The notes: generated by a model from the letters alone, not told the origin. Positions 16,573 through 25,214 are shown, counted from the stretch's first letter. The stretch: 39,264 nt of DNA from DASULK01 sp036381835 (GCA_036381835.1 DASVCA010000167.1:1-39264); one strand, 5' to 3'. Program-made: numbers and translations.

Positions 16573-17316
16573 TTAGGCGGCGCGACGGTTGTGGGACTCG
16601 CGGCGCGGGGGCGGGGGCAGCAGTCGTAGGCTGCCGAGCCTGAGTTCGGGCTGGTCCGTCGACCGGGTACGACGCCCCGGCCGGGTCGCCCGCCCGGCGG
16701 GGGGTCGTCCGGGATCGAGCGCGGGTCGAGACAGCGCGACGATGAGCAGGTAGCCGGCGACGAGGGCTCCGTGGCTGACCAGGCGCACCGGCGTCACCCG
16801 GCCGGCGGCAAGGTCGGCGATCGACAGCAGGAGCAGCATCGCCACGAACGCGGTAAGGGTCGGCAGCAGCGCCCGGGGGCTGGTGCGCCGAACGGCGGTG
16901 AACAGGAAGCCGGCACCCACCGCCACGTTCCAGGCTGCGGATTCGTGCCACAGATGGCCGGGGGTGACGCTGGCGGTCAGGTCGGCGTGCCCGTGTCCGA
17001 TCGCCGTGCCTTGGGCGATCTGCACGAGGCCGATCAGCAGTTGCCCGGCACCGGCCGCGCCGAGGGCGAGTCGCAGCGCCCGCGCCAGCCGCGGATGACG
17101 CGGCATAGACGCCTTGGCGAGCACCGCGGCGCTCAGGTCCGGGACCGGGGTGACCAGGCTGGTACGGGCCAGGCGGGTCACCGCCGCGGCCCGGTCCAAC
17201 CATTGCCGGCACCCGTCGCATTCGGCCAGGTGCGCGTCGACCACCGCCCGGTCGCCCGGATCGTCCTCCCCGTCCAGTTGGGCGGACAGCAACTCCCGTA
17301 CCTGCTCACACCGCAT
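16573..17316 (-). CDS. Membrane zinc-finger anti-sigma factor-like protein (zf-HC2)
   Basis: 247 residues. The N-terminus is a zinc-binding anti-sigma (ZAS) motif: Cys3 and H29-x3-C33-x2-C36 within DAHLAECDGCRQWLDRA. About five hydrophobic segments follow (residues ~75-200, for example LLPTLTAFVAMLLLLSIADL), then a basic, Pro-rich C-tail. The ZAS domain normally clamps an ECF sigma factor at the membrane. The SigC-like sigma gene starts only 58 bases away but in the opposite direction, so this is probably its partner despite the unusual divergent arrangement. AGGA stands four bases before the ATG. Confidence 0.82.
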   Translation of the reverse strand: MRCEQVRELLSAQLDGEDDPGDRAVVDAHLAECDGCRQWLDRAAAVTRLARTSLVTPVPDLSAAVLAKASMPRHPRLARALRLALGAAGAGQLLIGLVQIAQGTAIGHGHADLTASVTPGHLWHESAAWNVAVGAGFLFTAVRRTSPRALLPTLTAFVAMLLLLSIADLAAGRVTPVRLVSHGALVAGYLLIVALSRPALDPGRPPAGRATRPGRRTRSTDQPELRLGSLRLLPPPPRRESHNRRAA

Positions 17317-17361
17317 GTGTTCCTAGTCGGGCGCGGACGCCGTGTGGTTCCCGCCGGGGGC

Positions 17362-17367
17362 TAGGCT
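17362..17367 (+). promoter_or_regulatory. Candidate -10 element of the sigma factor gene
   Basis: TAGGCT lies seven bases before the ATG at 17375 with no Shine-Dalgarno sequence between, which would give a leaderless transcript. No convincing -35 is seen; the whole 58-base gap to the divergent anti-sigma gene would be shared promoter space. Confidence 0.35.
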
Positions 17368-17374
17368 CGTTTTC

Positions 17375-17944
17375 ATGCTCGCCGCAGACGATGCCGAGAT
17401 CACCGGGTGGGCGCTCGCCGCGAAGGCCGGCGACCGGGCCGCCGCGGCCACCTTCGTCCGGCTCACCCAGCCGACGGTGATCCGGTTTCTCACCCACCTA
17501 GCCGACGCCGCGGACATCGAGGATCTGGCGCAGGAGACGTATCTGCGGGCGATGCACGCGCTGCCCCGCTTCGCCGGACGCTCCTCCGCCCGGACGTGGT
17601 TGCTGGCCATCGCACGCCGGGTAGCGGCCGATCACGTCCGTACCCTGGTCCGTCGTCCCCGCTTGACGCGCGGTGCGGACTGGGAGTCTGCGGTGGAGGC
17701 GAGCGCCGCCGGGTCGCTTCTCGAGGACGCGGTGGTGCTGCGGCAACTGCTGCTCGACCTGCCGACGGAGCGTCGCGAGGCATTCGTGGCGACCCAGATC
17801 GCCGGGCTCAGCTATGCCGAAGCGGCCGAGGTGTGCGGCTGTCCGATCGGCACGATCCGCTCCCGTGTGGCGCGCGCGCGGGAGGACCTGGTGGCGGCGC
17901 TCGACGGACGCGCCGCCGGCGGCCGGGTTCGCTCGGCGGGCTGA
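17375..17944 (+). CDS. ECF sigma factor, SigC-like
   Basis: 189 residues. Region 2 covers ~25-95, with IEDLAQETYLRAMHALPRF and SARTWLLAIARRVAADHVR, which recognises the -10 element. Region 4 covers ~125-180, with the helix-turn-helix LPTERREAFVATQIAGLSYA, then CGCPIGTIRSRVARARE. The wording of both regions closely resembles mycobacterial SigC, including the CGCP-IGTIRSRVARAR stretch. It would direct RNA polymerase to a small regulon. A ZAS-domain membrane protein is encoded divergently next door and may control it. The longer frame from 17342 is disfavoured because the ATG fits the candidate leaderless promoter. Confidence 0.9.
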   Translation: MLAADDAEITGWALAAKAGDRAAAATFVRLTQPTVIRFLTHLADAADIEDLAQETYLRAMHALPRFAGRSSARTWLLAIARRVAADHVRTLVRRPRLTRGADWESAVEASAAGSLLEDAVVLRQLLLDLPTERREAFVATQIAGLSYAEAAEVCGCPIGTIRSRVARAREDLVAALDGRAAGGRVRSAG

Positions 17945-17977
17945 TCCGGGCTTCGGTCCCGCGTCACCGGACGGCCG

Positions 17978-19507
17978 TCACCGGGGCCGGCCCGGTGGCG
18001 GGGTGCGGCCTTCGGCACCGCCGGTCTCGCCGTGCCAGCGGGCGAGCCGGCCGGCTCGGGCGATCGCCCGCAGCCGGCGCTCGGCCTCCTGTCGCACCGG
18101 GGGCGTGGTGAGCATGAAGAGTCGGTCCCCGGTCCGCAGCCGGGTGTCGGGTCCGGGGACGAAGGCGGTGCCGTCCCGGACGATGAGGGTGATGGCCGCC
18201 GGCAGGGGCAGCCGAAGCTCCTGGATGTACACGCCGTGCAGGCGGGATCCGGGCTCCACGGTGACCTCCAGCAGGTCCGCGGACATGTTCTCCAGCGGCG
18301 CGGCCTCGACCTCCACGTCGGCGCCGACCCGGTCGGTGGACAGCCCCAGTCGGGGAACCAACCAGCGCAGCATCGGGGCCTGCAGGATGGTGAACACGAC
18401 GACCAGCACGAAGACGATGTTGAACAGTTGTTCGCTGCCCGGTACCCCGGCCACGACCGGGAAGGTGGAGAGCACGATCGGCACCGCGCCGCGCAAGCCG
18501 GCCCACGACAGCAGGAGTTGCTCCCGCAGCGACACCCGGAACGGCAGCAGCGAGAGCAGCACGGAGATCGGGCGGGCGAGCAGGAGCAGCACGAACCCCA
18601 CCCCGAGCGCGGGCAGGATGGCGGTGCCGAGTTCGTCCGGGTCGGCGAGCAGGCCGAGCATGACGAACAAGCCGATCTGCGCGATCCAGGCCATCCCTTC
18701 GGCGAACGACGTGGTGGCGCGGCGGTGCGCCAGGCCGGAGTTGCCGAGGACGAGCCCGGCCAGGTACGCGGCGAGGAAGCCGCTGGCCTGGGCGAGTCCG
18801 GCGATGGCGAAGGCGAGCAGGGCGGTCGCGAACGTCGCGATCGGATACAACCCGGAGGAGGGCAGGGTGAGCCGGCGCAGGAACCAGGCGCCGAGTCCGC
18901 CGAGCGCCAACCCGACGACCGCGCCCCCGGCCAGTTGATAGGTCATTTGACCGAGCAGTCGCCAGGGGGTGATCTCGTCGAGCGCGGTGGCGCTGAACGC
19001 GATCACCAGGATGATCGCGGCCGGGTCGTTGAGGCCGGATTCCGCCTCGACGAGGCTGCCGAGCCGGCGGGGTAACGGCAGGGTCCGCAGTACCGAGAAG
19101 ACCGCTGCGGCGTCGGTCGAGGAGACGATGGCGCCGAGCAGCAGGGCCAGCTGCCAGGGCACGTCGAGCAGCAGGTGCAGTGCGACGGCGGTGACGCCGA
19201 CGCTGATCAGTACTCCGGCGGTGGCCAACACGGTCGCCGGTGCAAGTACGGGGCGCACGTGGGTCAGGTTGGTGGTCAGCCCACCCTCGACCAGGATCAC
19301 CGCGAGCGCGGCGGTGGCCAGGGCCTGGGTGAGTGCGACGTCGTCGAACCGCAGTCCCAGGCCGTCTTCACCGAGGAGCAGTCCGACAGCCAGGTACGCC
19401 AGCAGGACGGGCAGCCCCGCGCGGGCGGCGATACGGGCCGCGGTGACGCTGACCAGCGCCGTGGCGGCGCCTGCGGCGAGCAGCAGATAGACCTGCTCCA
19501 AGGTCAT
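17978..19507 (-). CDS. CPA1-type K+/H+ antiporter with TrkA_C domain
   Basis: 509 residues with about twelve membrane segments. ILVEGGLTTN, AIVSSTDAAAVFSVLR and EAESGLNDPAAIILV are core motifs of NhaP2/CvrA cation/proton antiporters, with the ND pair that binds the ion. LSWAGLRGAVPIVL is a further family signature. Residues ~405-480 form a TrkA_C (RCK_C) domain, LLEVTVEPGSRLHGVYIQEL onward, which senses ligands in the cytoplasm. It probably exports K+ (or Na+) in exchange for protons and would balance the KtrB-like importer encoded at 7974. A low-complexity basic tail ends the protein. Confidence 0.88.
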   Translation of the reverse strand: MTLEQVYLLLAAGAATALVSVTAARIAARAGLPVLLAYLAVGLLLGEDGLGLRFDDVALTQALATAALAVILVEGGLTTNLTHVRPVLAPATVLATAGVLISVGVTAVALHLLLDVPWQLALLLGAIVSSTDAAAVFSVLRTLPLPRRLGSLVEAESGLNDPAAIILVIAFSATALDEITPWRLLGQMTYQLAGGAVVGLALGGLGAWFLRRLTLPSSGLYPIATFATALLAFAIAGLAQASGFLAAYLAGLVLGNSGLAHRRATTSFAEGMAWIAQIGLFVMLGLLADPDELGTAILPALGVGFVLLLLARPISVLLSLLPFRVSLREQLLLSWAGLRGAVPIVLSTFPVVAGVPGSEQLFNIVFVLVVVFTILQAPMLRWLVPRLGLSTDRVGADVEVEAAPLENMSADLLEVTVEPGSRLHGVYIQELRLPLPAAITLIVRDGTAFVPGPDTRLRTGDRLFMLTTPPVRQEAERRLRAIARAGRLARWHGETGGAEGRTPPPGRPR

Positions 19508-19610
19508 CTGCGCCCCCTACCGGATCTTCCCGAATCGCCGGTGATCATTTTATCGCGCAGCGTGGCTGCGGATATTATTGGATAATTTCGGGCAAATCAC
19601 ATGAGGAAGA
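19508..19610 (-). promoter_or_regulatory. AT-rich gap upstream of antiporter gene
   Basis: 103 bases with a run of A/T-rich hexamers on the minus strand (AATTATCC, TAATAT, GATAAAAT), unlike the surrounding high-GC DNA. It lies between the DUF421 stop and the antiporter start, so it may hold the antiporter promoter. A weak CGCAG/CTGCG stem is followed by ATAAAAT and might also end the DUF421 transcript. No definite -35/-10 pair was assigned. Confidence 0.35.
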
Positions 19611-20216
19611 TTAGTACCGGCGTCGTCTGTGCCGCCCCGGCTGATCGACCGACCCGGTGACCACACTGAACTGGCCGTCCGGCTCCATATACAGCCGCCG
19701 CACCTGGCGAAGCTCCTCGATCCCGTGCTGGCGCAACTGCGAGCGGAGCTCCTCCTCCGTGATCAGCTCTCGGCGCAGGTTGCGGCGGAGCAGGTTGCCG
19801 TCCTTGACCAGCAACAACGGCCGGGGCTGAATGAGTCGGCGCAGCCGTGGGAAGCGGTAGGCGAGGAAGTCGAGCAGATATGCCCAGGTCACGATGGTGG
19901 CGACCAGCACCAGTCCGTCCGCGACGCTGGCATAACCGCCGGCCATCGCGTTCTGTGCGGCGTCCGCGATCAGCACGATCACCAGCAGATCGCTCATGCC
20001 GGTGGTGCCGGTCTCACGCTTCATCACGACCCGCAGCATCAGGTACAGCGCCAGGTAGACCGCGCTGCCCCGCGTGATGATCTCAAGAATGGGCGTCTGG
20101 GGAGCGAACGCCTCACGCCAGTCGATCACCTCGGGCCGGATACCCGGTTTTCGCGGGAGCACACCGATGAAACCTGTGCTGAATCGGCTCGGCCTTGCCC
20201 CGATCAGACCGTGCAT
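19611..20216 (-). CDS. DUF421 (YetF-like) membrane protein
   Basis: About 201 residues from ATG 20216. The family core starts at VIDWREAFAPQTPILEII and includes three hydrophobic segments (SAVYLALYLMLRVV, SDLLVIVLIADAAQNAM, VLVATIVTWAYLLDFLAYRF), then the soluble domain PRPLLLVKDGNLLRRNLRRE and ITEEELRSQLRQHGIEEL, hallmark of DUF421. Function is not established for this family. The start is uncertain: GTG 20228 and GTG 20129 are alternatives, and homologues often begin close to the latter. It is transcribed away from the CorC-like gene. Confidence 0.82.
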   Translation of the reverse strand: MHGLIGARPSRFSTGFIGVLPRKPGIRPEVIDWREAFAPQTPILEIITRGSAVYLALYLMLRVVMKRETGTTGMSDLLVIVLIADAAQNAMAGGYASVADGLVLVATIVTWAYLLDFLAYRFPRLRRLIQPRPLLLVKDGNLLRRNLRRELITEEELRSQLRQHGIEELRQVRRLYMEPDGQFSVVTGSVDQPGRHRRRRY

Positions 20217-20272
20217 GCGTAACCGCACCGCTACGTTTAGTGCGTGTTCCGGGCGAGGAAGGCAGGACGGCC

Positions 20273-21574
20273 GTGGGCGGCTATGGCACGCAGTTGGCGC
20301 TCATACTGGTGCTGGTCCTACTGAACGCGGTGCTCGCGGGCAGTGAGGCCGCGCTGGTCTCGCTCCGGGAGAGCCAGATCCGCCGACTAGAGCGGACCGC
20401 GCGCAGCGGCCCGGTGCTGGGCCGGTTGGCCCGCGACCCGAACCGGTTCCTCGCCACCATCCAGATCGGCATCACCCTGGCCGGATTCCTGGCCTCGGCG
20501 ACCGCAGCGGTGTCGCTCGCCGCGCCGCTGGTCGAGCCGCTCGGGTTCCTGGGGGGCGCGGCCGAACCGGTCGCGATCACCTCGGTGACCGTCGTACTTG
20601 CCTTCGTCACCCTCGTCCTCGGGGAGATCGCGCCAAAGCGGCTCGCCATGCAGCGAGCGCAGCGGTGGGCACTGTTGGCGGCCCGACCGTTGGCTCTGCT
20701 GGCCACGGTGTCCCGACCCGCGGTCTGGCTGCTCAGCCGGGCGACCGACAGCGTGGTCCGACTCGCCGGCGGTGATCCCAACCTGCCGCGACAGGAGGTG
20801 ACCACCGAGGAGCTACGGGACATGATCGCCGCCCAGCGGCAGCTGACTCCGGAAGACAGGTTGATCATCAGCGGGGCGTTCGACGTCGCGGAGCGCATCC
20901 TGCGCGAGATCCTGGTGCCCCGACGAGACGTCGTCGCGCTGCCGACGAGCATGCCTGCCGCGCAGGCGCTGCGCGAGCTGCAACAGGCCCGGCACACCCG
21001 CGCCCCCGTGGTCGGTCCGGACGGCCTCGACGACGTGGTCGGTCTGGTCCACGTGCGCGATCTGCTCGACGCCCGCGGCCAGGTCGCCGATCACACGAAT
21101 CCGGCGCTGTTCCTACCGGACACCCTCAGAGTGACCGAAGCGATCCGCAGAATGCGCCAGCACCGGCAGCAGTTGGCGCTCGTGGTAGACGAACACGGCT
21201 CCATCGACGGCATCGTCACGATGGAAGACCTGATCGAGGAGATCGTCGGAGAGATCTACGACGAGTCGGATCGGGACGTGCAGTCGGTCATCCGGGAACC
21301 GGACGGTGCGCTGATCCTGCCGGGCAGCTTCCCCATCCACGACCTGCCCGACGTCGGAGTCGACCCCGAGGACATCGAAGACGGCGACTACACGACGGTC
21401 GCCGGACTGCTGCTCGCCCGGCTCGGCCACATTCCGAAAACCCCGGGTGAGGTGGTCGAGCTGCCACGCTTTCGCGCACAGGTCGTCGAGGTGAGCGGCC
21501 GAGCGATCACCAAGGTGCGGATCCGACCCGGCCGGGTCGAGCCGCTGAATCGGCCCGATGGCCACATTGGCTAA
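20273..21574 (+). CDS. CNNM/CorC-HlyC-type transporter-associated protein
   Basis: 433 residues from GTG 20273, with AGGA five bases upstream. Residues ~5-190 form a DUF21/CNNM transmembrane domain (LALILVLVLLNAVLAGSEAA; LVLGEIAPKRLAMQRA). Residues ~205-325 carry two CBS repeats (ILVPRRDVVALPTSMPAAQA; DEHGSIDGIVTMEDLIEEIV), which bind adenine nucleotides. Residues ~345-425 form the CorC_HlyC domain (DGALILPGSFPIHDLPDVGV). Family members are linked to Mg2+/Co2+ efflux or Na+-coupled Mg2+ transport, and are often annotated as hemolysin-like; haemolysis is not implied. Confidence 0.9.
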   Translation: MGGYGTQLALILVLVLLNAVLAGSEAALVSLRESQIRRLERTARSGPVLGRLARDPNRFLATIQIGITLAGFLASATAAVSLAAPLVEPLGFLGGAAEPVAITSVTVVLAFVTLVLGEIAPKRLAMQRAQRWALLAARPLALLATVSRPAVWLLSRATDSVVRLAGGDPNLPRQEVTTEELRDMIAAQRQLTPEDRLIISGAFDVAERILREILVPRRDVVALPTSMPAAQALRELQQARHTRAPVVGPDGLDDVVGLVHVRDLLDARGQVADHTNPALFLPDTLRVTEAIRRMRQHRQQLALVVDEHGSIDGIVTMEDLIEEIVGEIYDESDRDVQSVIREPDGALILPGSFPIHDLPDVGVDPEDIEDGDYTTVAGLLLARLGHIPKTPGEVVELPRFRAQVVEVSGRAITKVRIRPGRVEPLNRPDGHIG

Positions 21575-21658
21575 GCTCACACCGTTCGGTCCGAAGGCGC
21601 CGCCGACCGTGGAGGCATCCGAGCCTCGAAGCCGGTCGCGGCCGCATGGAGGGAACAG

Positions 21659-22669
21659 ATGGGCTTATCTCCCCGTCGAAAGCTGCTCACCCTGCTCGCC
21701 CTGCTCACCGCGGTGACCGTGCTGGTGCCGCCCAGCCCGGCCGCCGCCGAGCCCGGGCAGCCGGCAGCGCCGTCCGAGGACGAGCCACCGCTGCTGGCAG
21801 AGGTACTGGAGGTCGCCGGCCGCCGCTACGTGGAGGCCAAGGCGGAGTACGAGGCGTCGAGAAAACGTCAACTCGGGCTGAGCCTCGACCTGCGGGACGC
21901 CGAACTGAGGCTGGAGAAGCTGCGGCCCCAGGTGGAAAAGGTCGCCGTCGAGTCGTACCAGATCGGCAAGCTGACCCCGGCGGCCATGTTGCTGAACAGC
22001 TCGTCCAGCGGGGCGTTCGTCGACCGGATCGTCGCGCTCGACGAGCTGAACACGCTCAACGACCGCAAACTGGCCGAGCTGAACCGGGCCCGCGACGAGG
22101 TCGCCACCGCCAAGGCTGCCCTGGACGCCGAGGTCCAGCGGCAACAGGAACAGCTGACGGTCATGCGCCGGCAGAAGCGGGAGGCGGAGAAGGCGCTGGC
22201 GCTGGTGGGTGGCAAGAGCGTCACCGCCGGCGGGCTGGTCGCCGCGACCTCGCCGAAAGCCAAGCCGGCACCGCGTAACCCGGACGGCACCTGGCCGAGG
22301 GAGTCGTGCACCGCCGACGACCCCACCACCTCGGGATGCCTCACCCCGCGCACCCTGCACGCGTACCAGGAGGTCCGGCGCGCGGGCTTCGACATGTACG
22401 CCGCCTGCTGGCGACCGGGTGACAAGTACGAGCATCCGAAGGGCCGCGCCTGCGACTGGTCGCTGCGGTCGAGCGGCTTCGGCCCGCCGAGAAACCAGCA
22501 GGAACGGATCTACGGCAACAACCTCACCGCCTTCCTCGTCCGCAACGCGGACGAGCTGGGCATCCTCTACGTGATCTGGTGGCGCCAGATCTGGTTCCCG
22601 GCGACGGGCTGGAAGTCGTACAGCGGCCCGAGCGCACACATCGACCACGTGCACATGTCGATCCTGTGA
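21659..22669 (+). CDS. Secreted coiled-coil protein with C-terminal peptidase-like domain (copy 2)
   Basis: 336 residues; GGAGGG stands before the ATG. A signal peptide (SPRRKLLTLLALLTAVTVLV, cleavage near PAAAEP) is followed by a coiled coil at ~55-200 (KRQLGLSLDLRDAELRLEKL), a linker, and the C-terminal domain with ESCTADDPTTSGCLTPRTLH, YEHPKGRACDWS and a closing HIDHVHMSI. The pattern is the same as in the protein at 11610-12644, including PAPRNPDG just before the domain and a WWRQIW/WYRQIW stretch. The His residues of HPKGRACDW and IDHVH may coordinate zinc as in peptidoglycan peptidases. The role, probably wall turnover, is inferred. It ends at a strong bidirectional terminator. Confidence 0.87.
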   Translation: MGLSPRRKLLTLLALLTAVTVLVPPSPAAAEPGQPAAPSEDEPPLLAEVLEVAGRRYVEAKAEYEASRKRQLGLSLDLRDAELRLEKLRPQVEKVAVESYQIGKLTPAAMLLNSSSSGAFVDRIVALDELNTLNDRKLAELNRARDEVATAKAALDAEVQRQQEQLTVMRRQKREAEKALALVGGKSVTAGGLVAATSPKAKPAPRNPDGTWPRESCTADDPTTSGCLTPRTLHAYQEVRRAGFDMYAACWRPGDKYEHPKGRACDWSLRSSGFGPPRNQQERIYGNNLTAFLVRNADELGILYVIWWRQIWFPATGWKSYSGPSAHIDHVHMSIL

Positions 22670-22689
22670 GCGCTCAGCTCCTGCGCGGT

Positions 22690-22722
22690 GTGGGGGCGCG
22701 GCCGGTCCGGCCGCGCCCCCAC
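22690..22722. terminator. Bidirectional GC-rich hairpin terminator
   Basis: GTGGGGGCGCGGCC at 22690-22703 and its exact reverse complement at 22709-22722 enclose GGTCC, whose ends can pair further. It lies in the 72-base gap between two convergent genes, the secreted protein and the copper ATPase. Confidence 0.85.
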
Positions 22723-22741
22723 GCCCTTCCTGCGGTCACCG

Positions 22742-24835
22742 TCACGTCGGGGCGAGCCGCACCCGACGCAGCGTCTGCGCGTTGAGCGCCACCACGATGG
22801 TCGAGGCGGACATCAGCAGGGCGGCGACGGCGGGACTGAGCGCGATGCCGGCCCAGGCGAAGACACCGGCCGCCAACGGGATCGCTACCGCGTTGTAGCC
22901 GCCCGCCCAGGCCAGGTTCTGGATCATCTTGCGGTACGACGCCTGAGACAACCGGATGCTGCTCGCCACGCCGCGCGGATCCGAGGAGGCGAGAATGACG
23001 CCCGCGGATTCGATCGCGACGTCGGTGCCGGCGCCGATGGCGATGCCGACATCGGCGCGGGCGAGGGCGGGGGCGTCGTTCACCCCGTCCCCGACCATCG
23101 CCACGGTCAACCCCCGGGACTGCAGTTCGGCGACCTTCTCGTCCTTGTCGGCGGGCAACACCTCGGCGAAGACCTCGTCCACGTTCGGCCGGAAGCCGAG
23201 TTCGGCGGCGACCGTCTCGGCCACCGGCCCGGCATCCCCGGTGATCATCGCGATCTTCCGAACCCCGAGCTCCCGGAGCTGCTCGATCGCCTCCCGCGCC
23301 TCCGGGCGTACCTCGTCGGCCAGCGCGATCGCGCCGAGCACCCGCGGTGTCCCGTCAAGCTCGACCAGGTAGAGCACGGCGGCTCCCCGCCGGGACCAGC
23401 CTTCGGTCACCCGAGCGAGGTCGTCGGGCACCCGCGCCTGCCGTTCGCGCAGCAACGCCGGGCCGCCCACCCCGTAGCGGGTTCCGTCGATGACCGCCTG
23501 CACACCCCGGCCCGGCAGCGACTGGAAGTCGGCGGCGGCAGCCGGCGTCGTCCGGTCGTGGGCCGCGGCGACCACCGCCCGGGCCAGCGGATGCTCGCTG
23601 TCGGCTTCCACCCCGGCGGCCAGGCGCAGCACCTCGTCCTCGCTCAACCCGTCGGCTCCGGCGACCGCGGTCACGGTGTGCCGCCCCTTGGTGAGGGTGC
23701 CGGTCTTGTCGAACAGCACCACGTCGAGCTGGCGCATCCGCTCCAGCGCCAGTCGGTTCTTGACCAGAATGCCGCTGCCCGCGGCGAGGCTCGTGGACAG
23801 GGCGATGACCAGGGGGATCGCCAGCCCGAGGGCGTGCGGACAGGAGATCACCAGCACGGTGACGGTGCGGACCACGCCCTCCCCCAGGTTGGCGAGCGCC
23901 CACCAGACGAGCAGGCTGAGCACGGCGGCGGCGACCGCGATGTAGAACAGCCAGCCGGCGAACCGGTCCGCCAGATCCTGGGCCCGCCCGCCAGCCTGCT
24001 GCGCCTCGGCGACCAGCCGCCGGATGCCGGCCAGCGCGGTGTCATCCCCGACCGCGTCGACCCGTACGCGAATCGCCGAGTCGGTCGCCACCGAGCCGGC
24101 GACCACCCGATCCTCGACCCCGCGCGGCACCGGACGCGACTCCCCGGTGATCATCGACTCGTCCACGTCGGCGCTGCCGTCAACGACGTGCCCGTCGGCC
24201 GGCACCCGCCCGCCGGGCCGTACCAGCACCACATCCCCGACCTGCAGTTCGGACGCCTTCACCCTGGTCACCCCGCCGTCCGGACCGACCCGCTCGACTT
24301 CGTCGGGCAGCAGCTCGGCCAGGGCGGCGAGCGCTCCCCGCGCCTGCCCGATGGCGTTCATCTCCTGCCAGTGGCCGAGCAGCATGATGGTGACCAGCGC
24401 CGACATCTCCCACCAGAAGTCGAGGTCGAACCAGCCGACGGTGGTGGCGGCGGAGGCGAGGAACGCGACCGTGATCGCCAAGCCGATCAGCATCATCATG
24501 CCGGGGGCGCGCTCGCGCGCCTCGCGTACCGCCCCGACCAGGAACGGCCAGCCGCCATAGAAGAAGACGATGCTACCGAGCGCTGGACCGACCAGGGCCG
24601 CCCCGGGAAAATCGAGGCCGACCGCGTCTCGGACCAGCTCGCTGGTGAGCACGACCGGAACGGTCAGGATCAGACAGAGCCAGAACTTGCGGCGAAACGC
24701 CGCCGGGTCGTGGCCGGCGTGCTTGTCCCGGGTGGAGCGGCGGTGGCCGTCGTGTGCGGGGTGCCGGCCGGACGTGGCACCGTGCCCGCCGTGATCCTGA
24801 CGCCCACCGCCGGTGTGCTGCGCGGCCGGGGTCAT
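22742..24835 (-). CDS. copB: CopB-type copper-translocating P1B ATPase (CPH motif)
   Basis: 697 residues. The His-rich N-tail (~1-45, many HG/GH pairs) replaces the CxxC metal domains. Landmarks: TGES at ~230, the membrane metal motif SCPHAL at ~331-336, DKTGT with phospho-Asp at ~376, SEHPLA at ~413, TGD at ~532 and GDGVNDAP at ~582. The CPH rather than CPC motif, together with GGYNAVAIPLAAG and SPAVAALLMSASTIVV in the last helices, places it in the P1B-3 CopB group, which exports copper (Cu2+ or Cu+). Its ATG overlaps the stop of the SHOCT gene as ATGA, so both are translated together. Confidence 0.92.
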   Translation of the reverse strand: MTPAAQHTGGGRQDHGGHGATSGRHPAHDGHRRSTRDKHAGHDPAAFRRKFWLCLILTVPVVLTSELVRDAVGLDFPGAALVGPALGSIVFFYGGWPFLVGAVREARERAPGMMMLIGLAITVAFLASAATTVGWFDLDFWWEMSALVTIMLLGHWQEMNAIGQARGALAALAELLPDEVERVGPDGGVTRVKASELQVGDVVLVRPGGRVPADGHVVDGSADVDESMITGESRPVPRGVEDRVVAGSVATDSAIRVRVDAVGDDTALAGIRRLVAEAQQAGGRAQDLADRFAGWLFYIAVAAAVLSLLVWWALANLGEGVVRTVTVLVISCPHALGLAIPLVIALSTSLAAGSGILVKNRLALERMRQLDVVLFDKTGTLTKGRHTVTAVAGADGLSEDEVLRLAAGVEADSEHPLARAVVAAAHDRTTPAAAADFQSLPGRGVQAVIDGTRYGVGGPALLRERQARVPDDLARVTEGWSRRGAAVLYLVELDGTPRVLGAIALADEVRPEAREAIEQLRELGVRKIAMITGDAGPVAETVAAELGFRPNVDEVFAEVLPADKDEKVAELQSRGLTVAMVGDGVNDAPALARADVGIAIGAGTDVAIESAGVILASSDPRGVASSIRLSQASYRKMIQNLAWAGGYNAVAIPLAAGVFAWAGIALSPAVAALLMSASTIVVALNAQTLRRVRLAPT

Positions 24836-25050
24836 CTCAGGTTGTCGAGCCGGTGATGGTATTCGTCGGTGTCCAGTTCGCCCCGGGCGTACCGCTCGGC
24901 GAGAATGCGCCGGGCCGACTCCTTGTCATCACCGTTCGAATGCGTCCGCGTGTAACGCACCGCCAGCCACACCAGCAGTGCGATCACGGCCAGCCAGAAC
25001 ACCATCATCAGGCCCCACATGGGCCACATCCACCCGCCGTAGTAATGCAT
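24832..25050 (-). CDS. Small SHOCT-domain membrane protein
   Basis: 72 residues. It starts MHYYGGWMWPMWG, with Met, His and Trp residues that could bind metal, then one membrane segment (LMMVFWLAVIALLVWLAVRY), and ends in a SHOCT motif (ARRILAERYARGELDTDEYH) in which a short helix pair often regulates or oligomerises partner proteins. It is the first gene of a two-gene operon with copB. A role in copper efflux is inferred from this position. The 164 bases upstream separate it from a divergent beta-propeller gene. Confidence 0.88.
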   Translation of the reverse strand: MHYYGGWMWPMWGLMMVFWLAVIALLVWLAVRYTRTHSNGDDKESARRILAERYARGELDTDEYHHRLDNLR

Positions 25051-25122
25051 GGCTGCCTCCTCTACTCTTCCTCAACGCTCCCACGTCCCGGCATCGCTGG
25101 TCGACGGTCCGATGGCCCTGAC

Positions 25123-25144
25123 TACCCGGACTTCGGTCCCGGTA
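25123..25144. promoter_or_regulatory. Inverted repeat with TTCG loop between divergent copper-region genes
   Basis: TACCCGGAC and GTCCCGGTA flank TTCG: nine pairs with one C-C mismatch. It lies midway in the gap, 73 bases from the SHOCT start and 71 from the beta-propeller start. It could be an operator shared by the two promoters or an RNA hairpin with a UUCG-type tetraloop. Confidence 0.4.
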
Positions 25145-25214
25145 GCGTTTCCGGGTGACACCGCGCACCGGCGACCGGGTGGGCGGCCGTTCGGCGAGCA
25201 GCACGGAGGACCGC

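Noticed and set aside
22688..24856. A 722-codon plus-strand frame opposite copB
   Set aside because: It has no domain character (Gly/Arg/His/Asp-rich) and lies entirely antisense to a textbook P-type ATPase.
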